Part shown: piece after piece, positions 30,925 through 42,910 of the stretch | How the letters are laid out: each line of letters starts with the position of its first letter | Numbering within the stretch: the first letter of the stretch is position 1 | Assembly (NCBI RefSeq): GCF_000203815.1 | Contig: NW_004457695.1 | Span: forward strand, 2,664,054-2,728,053 | Direction: 5' to 3' | Source: Cavenderia fasciculata | Taxonomy: Eukaryota > Evosea > Eumycetozoa > Acytosteliales > Cavenderiaceae | Length of the DNA: 64,000 nt | Made by a program: the position numbers and the translations under genes | Notes under the pieces: model-generated | The model's input: the letters and a program-made list of their open reading frames with translations, nothing else | Databases searched by the model: none | Told to the model about the DNA's origin: nothing

Positions 30925-32925
30925 ATGAAAAAAAAAAGAGAGATAATTATAATATATTAATTAATTAATTAATATATTATTATTACTATATTGTTGTATA
31001 TTATTTGAATGATCGTCGGCTAATTAAAAAAAGAGAGACACTATAAATAAATGAATAAATAATGTTAATTGTTTGTTAGATAATGAATGAGTTTTAATAA
31101 TATTAATAATCAATAGCCAAATGGTAGCAGAGTTGTGTGTTTTAACCAAAGCCAATAATAATAATAATAATAATAATAGCAACAACTATCCTCGATATCT
31201 CCCTCTCTGTCTCTCTCGCTCCTCACCCTCTCTGTCTTTTTTTTTCTTTATATCTATCTATCTATCGTTCCACTCAATCTTTAATTCTAAATGCAATAGT
31301 TTAAAAAAATGAGGGAAAAGGCAAAGTGCACTTTAGATGATTCTATCGATAGACATATATATACAAATATAGTTATAAAAGTAGGAAGGAGAGAGTCTTG
31401 TGTGTGCGTGTGTTGGACAACAATACCTTTAATGCATAAAAGAACAAGTTAAGATAAAAGACTGAATCTATCTCTATCTATATATCTATCTATTTGTCTC
31501 TATCTATCTATCAGCTAGTTTGCTGCAAAAAGAAATAAATAAACAAATAAAGCTAGCTATTAATGGGTTTGGTTGTTGATGTTGTGATGGTTTGTTTTCC
31601 TGTGAGCGTGTGCGTTTAGTCAGAGTGTGTGGGTGTGTATGCAAAGAACAAGATGGTCGACCACAAAGAACAAACAGATAAAAAATTAAATTATGTTTGT
31701 TTGGATAAAGATATAATATAATATTAAAATACCAATATTACTACTACTACATACTACAACCATATTATTATTTTGTAGTATTTATCATTTATAACATTTG
31801 TTTCTTTCAATTATTATTGGTTGATGAGTTGACGATCGTCTGTCTCCAAAGTTATAAATATACAAATATGGTTTGGGGGTTTTAGTTCTTCTTGATGATT
31901 GGTTTGGGTTTGTGTGATTCGAGGTTTTGGTGATGTGGAAGGGTTATTGCTTGTTTGCTTGCTTTGCTGATCATCATCGATAGGGGGATGAGATGAACTT
32001 GATTGAAAACACACTTATAATGTCTCTTACAAAAATAGGGATGGGTTAGGAGAGGAGGAAGGGGATTGATCAATCTATCTATCTCTATCTTTCTCTATAT
32101 TACTACAATGCGTGAATAAATAATAATAATAATAATGTTGTGATGTTGGATAATAATAATAATAATAATAACCTAGTGACTCAAATATCTATCCCCAATG
32201 AGTGCCATGGCTATTTAAAAATCTCTTGGTCGTTAGCGCTCACATCCTCAAGATTTTCGACAATTGTGGCGGTTTTTTTTTGGGGGTGTTCGTTCGCTGA
32301 GAGAAACCATCCTAGGTTAGGGCATCCTACCCCTTCGTATTAAACTAGACCACTCTCTCTGTTTCACAAGATTCGATTACATGAATAAAATAAATTAAAT
32401 CAAAACAAACAATAAATATTGTTGGTTTTAAGTATTTCGGATTTTTAGAGTTTTACTTTGACCAATCCAAAAATCTACTATCCCCGTTTTTTTTTTGAAA
32501 AAAAAATAATTAAAAATAATATTATTATTTTTATCTTTGGAAATATTTTTGGATTCCAAAAAATATTATTATTATTATTTGGAATAAATTAATTTGAATT
32601 TAATATATTAATAATTATGTTCCTCTCCTCCAATTGTTTCCCTAATTTGATTGGATGGGAAATGGAGAGAAGAGAGAGAGCACAAGTTGAGACATCTTTC
32701 TTTTATTTGTTAAGTTATTTGTTTGTTTGTTGTGATTGGGAGTTTGTTGTTGTTGGTTGTTTATAATTGTACAAAAATTACTGGTTGGTTGGTTGTTTGG
32801 TTTTGAGTTGAAGGTAATGGAATGGAAATAAATAATAATAATAATAATCGTTATAAATATTTGGGTTGTAATTACAACTTGTGGTAGTGTTATGTGGTGG
32901 GTAGGGGAGGGGAGATTCAAAATAA
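30925..32925. other. 2-kb intergenic region with candidate structured stretch
   Basis: It is the promoter of the DUF4397 gene and the 3' flank of the flippase. Mostly AT-rich with (TTAA)n, (AAT)n, (CTAT)n and poly-T tracts. A stretch at about 32190-32370 is richer in GC, starts with GTGCCATGGCTATTTA (32202-32217, nearly repeated at 51771) and contains TTAGGGCATC (32317-32326). No open frame of value; a non-coding RNA gene is possible but unproven. Confidence 0.45.
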
Positions 32926-35900
32926 TTACACATTGTTGGTGGTTGAAGCACCTTGCGATGGTGAAGATGGTGATGATGTTGGTGGTTGTTGAGGATTACT
33001 ATATCTCTTTGAAATGGCATCAGATTGACCTGCATCCTGGCTAAATGAATAGCCAGTGTAGCCGGCTGGATGGGAGTCTGATCCTTTGGGTTTCTTGTGT
33101 AGACGTTTTTCCTTGCGGGCGATTTCCTGAACGACGTGGTACGAGTGTGGACGGATGTCACGGGTGATATACTTCCACGAGAAGTCACGGAACAGACAGA
33201 TGATGGGTACCATGATGAGTGTAAAGTAAAAGAGTGCCGACTGACCAGCACGATAGATGATGTCGTAGAGGTCAGATCCAACATCAAACGAGTTCATTTC
33301 CCAAAACTTGCCAAACACGAGAAGCCAGATAAAGTAGAGTACGATGGAACCCCAGGTGAACGCGTGGTTGAGCCATGTCCAGTAACGCACTTCGAGTGCC
33401 AGCTTGAGGTTGACTGTGATGACGATACAGCTGTAGGCGACTGTGCCGACGGTAAAGAGGTCGACTGAACGTCCGTCACCGTATGGGAGGCTGTGGCCGA
33501 AAATGACGGCTGGGAAGATATAGAGTACGAGCGAATGGAAGATGCCGTTGGCAACCCACCCCCAAAACACGCGCAGGTTAAAGTAGAGCTTTTTAGTACC
33601 CGTCTGGTACAGCTGCGAGTGCAGCGCGACCTGTTCCTCTGGCACGTCCTTGTCGAGGATACCGAGGATGATGACGGGGAACAACGTCCATGCGACATTG
33701 TAGGCGGTCAGAGTGAACCGTTCGTAGAATGTCTGACCGGACCACCCATTCATAATGGTGAACCAAAACTGCGTAATGTAGAGTGTAATGTTTTTGTAAA
33801 AGCTGTAGCAGATGAGCTTGGAGATACGACGGTACGAATAACGTCCATGCACAAGCAACAGACGCTGCAGGTAGCGGAACTGTGCAATGGCATAGTCGGA
33901 CGACCGTGCAGCCTGCAAACCCTCCTCGCCCGAAATACCAACACCCACATGCGCAGCCTGGATCATGGAAACGTCATTGGCACCATCGCCAATGGCCAGC
34001 GTCACAGCGTCGAGGTTGGTACGCACCAGCAACACCATCTCAGCCTTTTGCAGAGGTGACACACGACAGCAAATGACCACGCGACACAGTTGAGCAAGTT
34101 GCAGGAGCAAGATACGTGATTGATCCTCTAGCGCAAACAACAGCGTGTTGCCGTCGATAATCAACGCCATATTGTCAATGTCCATGTCCGTGTCGGGGTT
34201 GTTGATCTCGTCGAGACGACGATTCAGCTCGATGGCCGTGTTTTCTCTGCTCTCTTCGTTGACGACGATCATCTCCATCTGCTGGGTCAACAGCTGTGCC
34301 GAGAAACCAATGTTGATGGCTGTCTCTTGCTTGTCGCCCGTCAACACCCAAATCTTGATGCCGGCTTGACGCAAGATACGGATGGTGTCGGGCACACCCT
34401 CTTGCAGCTTGTCTTCGATGGCAGTCGCGCCAAGCAGGTTGAGGTTCTTTTCAATGAGTTCGGCAACACGAGCTAGCTCATTGTCACGGTCGACAATCGA
34501 GTTGGACGCAGTGTAAAACTCTTTGTTCCACTGCTCGTAAAAGATGGGGTCAATCTCGCATTGTGCAATGCACAGTGTACGCAGACCCTCGGTCGCAAAC
34601 TCTTGCAAATGGGTTATGGTAATATCACCGTACGTCTGGTTCTTGCCCAAACGCTCAAAGATGACCGTGTCGGCACCCTTGCAATACAGCATCAATCGTC
34701 CGTCGGGATGTCTGACAATAACCGACATACGTTTACGCGTCGAGTTGAATTCTAGTATATTCAACACTTCGTATGTCATTTCTTGGCCACGTACCGTCAC
34801 TACCAACTGCTTGATGTTACGTGATGTAAACTCGAATCCAACCGACTTGGCCGCATTCACAAGTGCAGCCTCATCGGGTGATGATGCCTGGTACACAATA
34901 CGACCCTCTTCAATCTCGGGAATGACAGTATGACAGACTGCAAGCACCGAGAAAAAGTCGCGAATCAGTGTAGCATGCTTGTCACTTACGTTGGGATGAT
35001 CCTTGCTCAATCCAACCATTAGTTTTTGATCGTAAAAGCTTGGGCTCTGTACAAGACTTGGTCGCTCCTCGGGTGACTGTGGTTGCGAGAGATGCATATC
35101 ATTTGTCGACATCTTTCCCTCTCTCAGCAATCTACCCATCGTTGCCTCTGTCATTCCACCTTGTCCATAAATCACTCCTGCAATTGTACATCTTTTGAAT
35201 TCCATTTTATTTTGTGTTAATGTTCCAGTCTAAAAAATAAACAAAGAAATATTAATTAATATCATACTATCTTCTATCTATCTATCTATCTATTTGTTTG
35301 TTTGTTTGTTTGTTTTCATACCTTATCAGAGAAAACATATTCAACTTGACCCAATTCTTCATTTAAATTTGAAGTTCTAGCTAGGGCAGGAGTATCATTT
35401 TCCTTGTAATACATTTCTTGGTCATTGTTTATAAAATAGGCTTGGAAGACTTTAACAAATTCCATAGATACATAGAGTGAGATGGGAATTAGATTGTTGA
35501 ATAAAATGAGGAAAGTGAGGAAGGAGAGTGCACCCTCTTCAACCGGTTCTCTGTTGAATGCCAAGTACCAGTTCTCGGGCACTGTGATGGTTTGCGATGG
35601 GTCGTTGGGATCGGGCATTTGCTTTGAATTTTGATTTTCGTTGGCCCAGAAACCATTGGCAATGGCACATGACGCACACAAAAGAATTTGGAGGAAAAAG
35701 ATAATGATAATGAATTGATTGGTCATTTTCTCGACACCACTACGTTTCAGTGGCGTCGGACTAGAGTTTCGCACCAATCTCGAGTCTCGTCCAGTATACA
35801 ATACCAAACCACACACCCATTTGGTGTTACGCAACATAGCACCTCTTAAAAGCAACTGACGGATTGATAATGGGTACCCTTTGCCATCGAGATAAAGAGA

Positions 35901-37061
35901 CCCTACAAAATTATATAATCGATTGTTTGGATGTTCGCATTCAACATATCCATTTAATTGTCCAAGATTATCTACATTGTCTGATAAATATCCTGTCTCT
36001 TCTAAACTTTGTTTCATCTTTAAATTGGTTTCACTAAACAAAATTAAAAGTAAGTATTTTTGATCATTCTTTTCTTTTTGTTTCTTTTTTTTTTGTTTTG
36101 TTTCTTTTCTTACCCATCAAGATTTGCAGTTTCAATATAACAAATATTATTTGGTTCACTACTTGATATAACCAATAAATCAGAAGGGATATATTGTCGA
36201 TTGGTAACCTTTACAATGTCGCCAACTTGGACATCCTTCCAAATCACCTCTGTAAATTGACCGTTTCTCAAAGCTTGAGTCTTGCTAAAGTTTACCTTGT
36301 CATCTTGTCTGTGACGATTGAAATCTTCCCATGCTTCTTTTAAAGCTGTGATTGCCAATACTACCAATAAAGGTCCCAATGTTGTAAATCTACCTGTTGG
36401 TGACACTCCTGGAATCAACTAAATGGACAAAATATTAATATCATATATCTATATCTATATAATATATATATTGTCTTTCTATCTCCTCCATTTACATACT
36501 TGTAATGCAGAAATGATCAAGAAATAAAAGTTTGCCAACCGACAAAACTGTTCGTATAGATTGAGTGGTAAAAAGGTGATGATTGAGTACTTGGCAGTCT
36601 TTACATAATTGCTCGTGTATTTATATGCTTTGTTTTGTTCTTGACTGTTTATATATATTTTTCTTGATTCACCTACAAAATTATCTCTATTTGTCTTTTG
36701 AATTATAAATATATATATATATAAGTATATTGATGATGATAGATTCCCTCCTTTAATCTGATTGATGATGATGATTGATACATACTAGCCATAAATACAA
36801 TTTATCAAAGAAATCCAACTTTGGTGGAGGGACTTCAAACTCTCCACTATCGCGACTAGACAATGATTTCATATCTTGCATCTGTATTTCTGTTGGTTGT
36901 GTCTTTCCAGCTGTTTTGAAACTGTTGCTGAGGAATGGAGATGACGATGAATTTGATGATGTTGAATTCCTTCTATCTCTTCCTCCTCCTACTCCTCCAG
37001 GAGTGGTAGGACTACCTCCAGTTCCACTTTGAGCAAGTGATTGAATTTGCCTATTTGACAT
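32926..37061 (-). CDS. P4-type phospholipid flippase ATPase
   Basis: P4-ATPases move aminophospholipids to the cytosolic leaflet of Golgi, endosomal and plasma membranes. Five minus-strand exons (37061-36782, 36672-36500, 36418-36114, 36033-35322, 35229-32926) give about 1257 residues. After a Ser/Gly-rich N-terminus come [25 protein letters not shown], the actuator loop motif [26 protein letters not shown], the phosphorylation site [34 protein letters not shown], the hinge [19 protein letters not shown] and the flippase-specific [20 protein letters not shown]. The C-terminal membrane segments and a Ser/Pro-rich tail follow. All catalytic motifs are present. The donor of the first intron (T/GTATCA) is the least certain join. 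Family assignment is firm; the subfamily and any CDC50 partner are not shown here. Confidence 0.95.
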
Positions 37062-38601
37062 CTTTTTTTTTATACACTCTACTCTACTAGTCGAATCGAT
37101 GAATTGGTATTACACTTGTACTGTTACTATATAATTGATTGTTATTGTATTGTATTTCCGATCCAACTCTTAAACTCTAAACAACAATCAAATCAAACTA
37201 CTACCAACTAGCAGCAAGCAGCAGAGATCTCTAACTTTATATAATTTATATAATCTAAGGAATAATAATGATAATTAGTTGGGGATGGACTATAGTTCTC
37301 TTTTCTTAAATAAAAGTTTAGAAATGATGATGATGATGGTGATGATCTCTATCTCTTCTCTTCTCTTCTCCTCTCTCTCTCTCTTCTATCTATCTCTCTT
37401 TCTTTTTCAAAAAATGACTAATTTAAACAAATAAAAATGACTAATTTAAACAATAAAAGGGAAGGTAAGGTAGTAAGAGTTGTTGCAATCGGTGGTGATT
37501 GGTTTGATTTTGCTTCTTCTTTCTTTGCTCATCCAAACACAGTTTAAACACACTTTCAACATCACTTCTCCCTGTTGTTGTTGTTGTTGTTGTTGTGTTG
37601 ATCAAACTAACTAACTAACTAACTAGTTTGACACTTTTATATAAATTCACCAACCCCAAACCATCACATGGTCATGATTGTATGTTGATGAAAGTTGGTG
37701 CGGTACCGCTGCTCTCTATCAAGTATGTGTGGCTGTGCCAAAACCTCCTCTTTCTAGTGGTGGGTTGGTGGGTGGTGGTGGGAGGGCGTGTGAGGATGGA
37801 CGTGGTTGATATATACCAATAGTGTTTCCCTCTGTATATATATATATATGGGTGTGTTGGTAGTGGTGGTGGTTCTAATTATTATTATATTCTAGACAAT
37901 CCCATCTATCCATCCATCCCCATCGTCGATGTTTCAAACAATCATTGATGAAGACAGTCAAGTAGGTCAATATCAGTGTGGTTAATGGAACGGATAGATT
38001 GATCTCTTTGTCATCTCTGTATTTTCCTTTTGGCCCAATGAATGAATGAATCTTGCTTGCTATTGATTTGATTTGTAATCTCGTAATATATACATACTTA
38101 AGAGTGGTTGGTTGGTCTTTTCGTTTTGTCCTTGTGTTAACCTTTTCTCTCTTTTTGATGATGTATAGATAGTATATACTATAGAGTATAGTGGTAGCGT
38201 GTGTCTGAGAGGGCAACGCTTGTGTTGTGATATTAATAGATAAGTATAGAATCAATGGGGATTGTAATAGAATGGAGAGTACGAAAAAAAACAAAGAGTT
38301 AATTTTCACAAAGCATACACAAAACGGTGGTGGTTGGAAAAGGAAGGTACACAGCGGTTGGATCGTCGTGCAAGCTAAAAAAAGATCTTTTCATGCAATG
38401 TTTTGAAGAGGAGATCTTTCGTTTGATCAAACATTATTTAAAAATAAATCAATAGATAGTTAAGTTAGAGATAGATACATGCAAAGACCCACGTAATTCA
38501 ATTTTAAAATTGTAGTTTTAAATATTTCATATAGTTTATTTACAGAGGGAGTGAAGTGAAGTGAAGGATTGTTGATAATATTATATATTATATCAATGAA
38601 A
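37062..38601. other. 1.5-kb intergenic region
   Basis: Flippase promoter on the left and the 3' flank of the exonuclease-like gene on the right. It contains (CTCT)n near 37360, GTT repeats near 37580, a (TA)n near 37838 and GTGG-rich stretches. A 144-codon frame at 37875-38309 (minus) has no ATG start and is low-complexity, so it is not called. Confidence 0.5.
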
Positions 38602-40637
38602 TCAATCATCTTCTAAATAATCCCTTTCTTCTTCTTCATATCTCAGATGAAAGTCAACTCTTCCAGTTTTTAAAACATAATACAATAATCTTATGCTTTC
38701 TGCTTTTTGTGCTATAGTATTATAGTATATAGGAAAAGACATTTAGGGTTAGTATTTATATTTATGTAGGGTCGTAATGATGTATTTTAAAGTATTTACC
38801 ATAATGTTCAACCTTTTTATCAGTAAAAAAGGTTGATGGTTGCATATATCTATTTAAATCGATTCTAGGGAGCTTTTGCTTTAAAAACATGCCTGCTACA
38901 GCCCTCAATGATTTGGGTTTGCTACGCATGACAACGGATGCCTTGGAAAGATCCTCTAGATTATTGATATCCAAATTGTATTGTGTTTCAAATTTGGAGA
39001 AATCATGTTTGTTTCTAAATCCTACTTTTAATATTCTCTAGAGACATGATAAATTAGATAATGAATGAATTAGTTATTGTTGATAGATAATATTATTTAG
39101 TTTTCGGTTTAAACAATTATAACTTACAGGTGATGTTAATATCTGGTAAAGAATTAATGGAATGGTTTTAAGGGAATCTAAATTAAAAACTACACTTCCT
39201 TTAGGACCAGATAAAATGACAGCAAAGAAATTGGGTTCTTCAACATTTATACTTTTGTGACACCATTCAATATCAATTCCCTAAAAAGTAATCGTAATAG
39301 TAATATTAATATTAATATTAGTGTGAAAAAAGAATCATAGTGGTACATAATGTATAGTGGTACATACCAATACTGTTAAAGTATCGATTGAATCAAGTTT
39401 GTTTGGATGTTGACCATTAAAGAGTATATCGAAAATAGGTTGATTGGTACTCATAACAGAGTCGATAATTTCAACTTGTCTTGGTGCTGGTACCTCTGGC
39501 AATTGGTCAATTTCTTGTGCTGTGATGAGGTAGAGTGGATCCAATGATTTCTTGATCAAATTGGTTCTAATCTTATTCTTGCTTGAATTCCTCTCATTCC
39601 ATTGACACATAAACTGACTAGCTTGGTATGCTTTAATAGCAGTCATAAAGTTTACTAAAATTATACTTGGTGTATCAGTTCTTTTTAAATAAATAATATT
39701 AGAATCTATTCATCTTTTTAAAAATAATCTAGATAATGATTCTATATATTTCTATCTTTTAAACATACTCTGATTTTTTAACTAAAATCTTTGATCCATT
39801 TAATATTTCTTTTGGTAAAATTCCTTCAATCAATTCAATTAAATACTATAGTGTAGAGGAGGAATGAAATAGTGAAATGATTAATACAAATATTGGTATA
39901 GTTTGATTGTTTTTTTGTTTGATATACTGTACATCACTTCTATGAGTTTCAAATCTAACACAATTTTGAGCTTCTTCACCAATCTTTGTTGGTAATATAA
40001 ATTTAGTTTCAATGTAGTTTGGATGATAATGATATCCATTATGTAGATTTCCATTGTTATAGTACTGGTTTCCAAGACGATGATGTCCATTGATTTTTCT
40101 TTTGTTGTTTCCATTCATTTTGAATTTGACAGGTTGTCCATTTGATAAAAGATTATTGGGATTATTACCAATAATGGTACCTATTGGTGTTTCAAACAGA
40201 ACATGATTGTTTGGAAAAATAGATGAACTATTTAATAAATTAATACTATTATTATTATTATTATTATTTTTTGTGTTGTTGTTGGTGTTGATAATATTTT
40301 CACCAATATTGTATGAATTGAATGCCCTTGAAGAAGATGAAATGGTATTATGTTGTAGTTGGGAATTAAAGTTATTGACCTTTGGGTAGGGTGATGAATA
40401 TTTATTATTTACAGAGGTTCCACCCCCTGCACCGCCACCACCAGATCTAGTTTGAAATAAAAGATTGTCAGACCTATTATTTAAAAACAAGAAACTAGCA
40501 ATGAAAAATGGATTGGGATTGGTTTGAGAGTATGATGTTGGCGGTCTCGTTAATTGATGTTGACAGAAAATATTTAGATTGGTAGCTTTAGATTGATTGA
40601 ATACTTTTGGAAATGATTTTAAAATATTATTAAACAT
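38602..40637 (-). CDS. RNase D-like 3'-5' exonuclease-domain protein
   Basis: Six minus-strand exons (40637-39933, 39845-39769, 39680-39368, 39280-39128, 39037-38800, 38711-38602) join in frame to about 531 residues. The N-terminal 190 residues are Asn/Ser/Gly-rich and start with a Lys/Asn-rich segment that could target mitochondria. The C-terminal half has the DEDD exonuclease outline: LDSIDTLTVL, then motif I GIDIEWCHKS (Asp and Glu present), ILKVGFRNKHDFSKF (motif II Asp present) and NNLEDLSKASVVM. In motif III the expected YxxxD reads EHYAQKAESI: the Tyr is there but position +4 is Ala. The domain may be weakly active or inactive. It is one of few genes here that end in TGA. Exonuclease fold call is good; RNA or DNA substrate is unknown. 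Confidence 0.72.
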
Positions 40638-41673
40638 GTTGTTGAAAGATATTAAATTGATGGGATTGATTGATTGATTGATTAAGTATATTGTATTTTA
40701 GATTATTTGATCTATCATTTAATTGTTTTCTTATTATTATAAATATAAATTTCTTGGGTTATTATTACTCTAAATTAATTTATTTATTATTATGTTCGGT
40801 AATATAGTGTTTGTTGTTGATGTCGTTGCTGTTGATATAGAGGGCTTCTGACTTTATAACAACATAATAATGTGTAATTTGGAACTAGTCCTTGAAGAGG
40901 AGTCTTGTTGATAAATATTAAAAAATAGGAATAGTGGTTTTGAGGCAAATATTTAATTTTCTAAACCCTTATTCTCAAAATGTCTAGACAATTATAATAA
41001 AGGGTTTGCAAAGTTCACTTTACTGGTGAGTCTAGAAATGGTCGAGGTGTTGCTATTGAATTAAAATCGGCGGTTCATTCTGGGTTGGACATGACATTAA
41101 AAAGGTAAATAATATAATATATAAATTGTTTGGTCCATTCAACATTCGATATTATCACAAAGAGCCTGTCCCAAAATGAGTGATGTTTTGTCTAGATTTA
41201 TTTTTCCTTTGAATATTTCCTTTTTCAGCTATTTTGTTGTTCCATTGTGAGAACGTCAAGTTCACAGGTCACCGTGACCAAGTTTTGACCCTTTGTTTTT
41301 TTTTCCCAATTATAGAAATACGAACCTCTCTTCTCTTGGACCAAATAAATAAAGAATAAAGTGTCCCTTTACCAAAATACAGAGACTCTTTATATTTGAG
41401 TAAATGAATAAATAAATAAATTTATAGGCTACAAGGGTAGGATTTTTTGAAATTTCAAAAGAGAGAGAAAAAAACAAAAAATAAATAAAACTTCATGAGA
41501 TCCAAAAAAACGACTGATTTCAAAGACATTAAATTATTAGTAATATTGCGATAAACATACATAAATAATTAAATAAGATAGATTTAACTTTACTTGTACA
41601 TAAACATAAACATAAACAGACACCATAACAACAGTATACATATCATTTATCATATATATTCTATATCTAAAAA
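40638..41673. promoter_or_regulatory. divergent promoter region, exonuclease-like gene and NXT gene
   Basis: A 1-kb spacer between divergent genes. It holds a perfect 13-bp palindrome GGTCACCGTGACC at 41267-41279 and an 8-bp inverted repeat (AAACCCTT / AAGGGTTT) near 40965-41010, in a stretch (about 40850-41300) less AT-rich than its surroundings. No gene recognised. Confidence 0.45.
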
Positions 41674-42502
41674 ATGTTTACACCAAACCATAAAAAAGAA
41701 TCAACTGAAGCAGAAAAGGTTATGATGGATCTTGTCTTTCAATCTACGCAAGCTGCTGAATCATTTGTAATGGTATGTAATGAGGAAGAGGAAGAGGAAG
41801 ATAGAAAGACGTACATACATATTAACAAACAAACATAATGTAGGAAAATTATTATAAATTTTTAGATAGTAATAGACAAGTGAGTATCAAACATGTTTGG
41901 TGATGGTTCAGTCCAACAACATAACGAACAATATCAACAATAACAACAAAGCATCATCGGACGATCAACAAAGCAGCATTGGCATCAAAAAGATAATCTA
42001 TCTACTATACTATTATGTCTTGAGATAGAGCAGAGTAGAGTAGATAGATGGCTTTTTAATATTCTCTCAACCTTTGAATGATGACGAAAAGAAAAAAGAA
42101 AAAGAAAAGAATATTAATCAAACAACCCGACCTCTATATATGTGTGTTTGTTCATCACTACCTCCACTTCCTCCTCCCCCCTTCCATTCGATCTAGGTTT
42201 TAATTAAATTTTATCAAGAGAATTCTGTTAGCATATGGAATGGAACAGAATGTAAAGGAGTTGCAAACATTGAAAAGCTCTTGTCTGAGCTACCACAAAC
42301 TGCACACACCATCGATACATACGACGCACAACCAATCTATAGCGTCGATAAGAAATTAACAAACATTTTAATAACCGTCAGTGGAAAAGTAGTCTACGCC
42401 GGAACTGCCAATCACGCATTCAACCAAACTTTAGTCCTCGCCAAAGACCCAACCACTCAAAACTTTTATCTAGCTCACGATTGTGTTAGATTAACTTCCT
42501 AA
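41674..42502 (+). CDS. NTF2-related mRNA export factor (NXT1/p15-like)
   Basis: Exons 41674-41772, 41844-41879 and 42197-42502 give about 146 residues, the usual length of NXT1. Reading across the splices: EAEKVMMDLVFQSTQAAESF, ENYYKFLDSNRQVLIKFYQE, VSIWNGTECKGVANIEKLLS, ELPQTAHTIDTYDAQPI and a final strand NFYLAHDCVRLTS. This is the cone-shaped NTF2-like fold with the LPxTxHxIDxxDxQP signature; NXT1 pairs with NXF1/TAP for mRNA export, while NTF2 itself imports Ran. The signature is closer to NXT1 than NTF2. The 317-bp second intron is long for this genome. Confidence 0.85.
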
Positions 42503-42910
42503 AACAAATAATAATAATAATAATATAATAATAATAATTACAAATCGACCAACTAATATTTAAAATGAAATCCACCTCTTTCCAACCAAACGCAACCCCA
42601 ATCAATCCAACTCAACTCAAACCATTCCGAATTCAACTATTATATAAATAGTATTTAAACAAAACAAAACAAAACAAAACACTTATATCTTACGCTTAAA
42701 AAAAAAGATAATTAATTAATTTATAATAAAAAATGGATCTATGCGGATTTATTTACAAATTTGGTTATATATATATGTATTTATAGAAAGAGGTATATTA
42801 TATTATATTATATTTATGGGTGGAATATACAAAATTAAAAATAATGTTTGTTTTTTGAGTCTATATATAGTAAACAAACAAAAACTATGGATTTATGCGC
42901 TTAATTATTA
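42503..42910. other. convergent intergenic region
   Basis: AT-rich 3' flanks of the NXT-like and MINDY-like genes with (AAT)n, (AAAAC)n and (TA)n tracts; nothing else recognised. Confidence 0.5.

Noticed and set aside
31111-31155. tRNA-like D-arm text GGTAGCAGAG
   Set aside because: No anticodon arm or TTC-containing T-arm follows.
37875-38309. 144-codon minus-strand frame with a hydrophobic start
   Set aside because: No ATG start, low-complexity composition and no recognisable domain.
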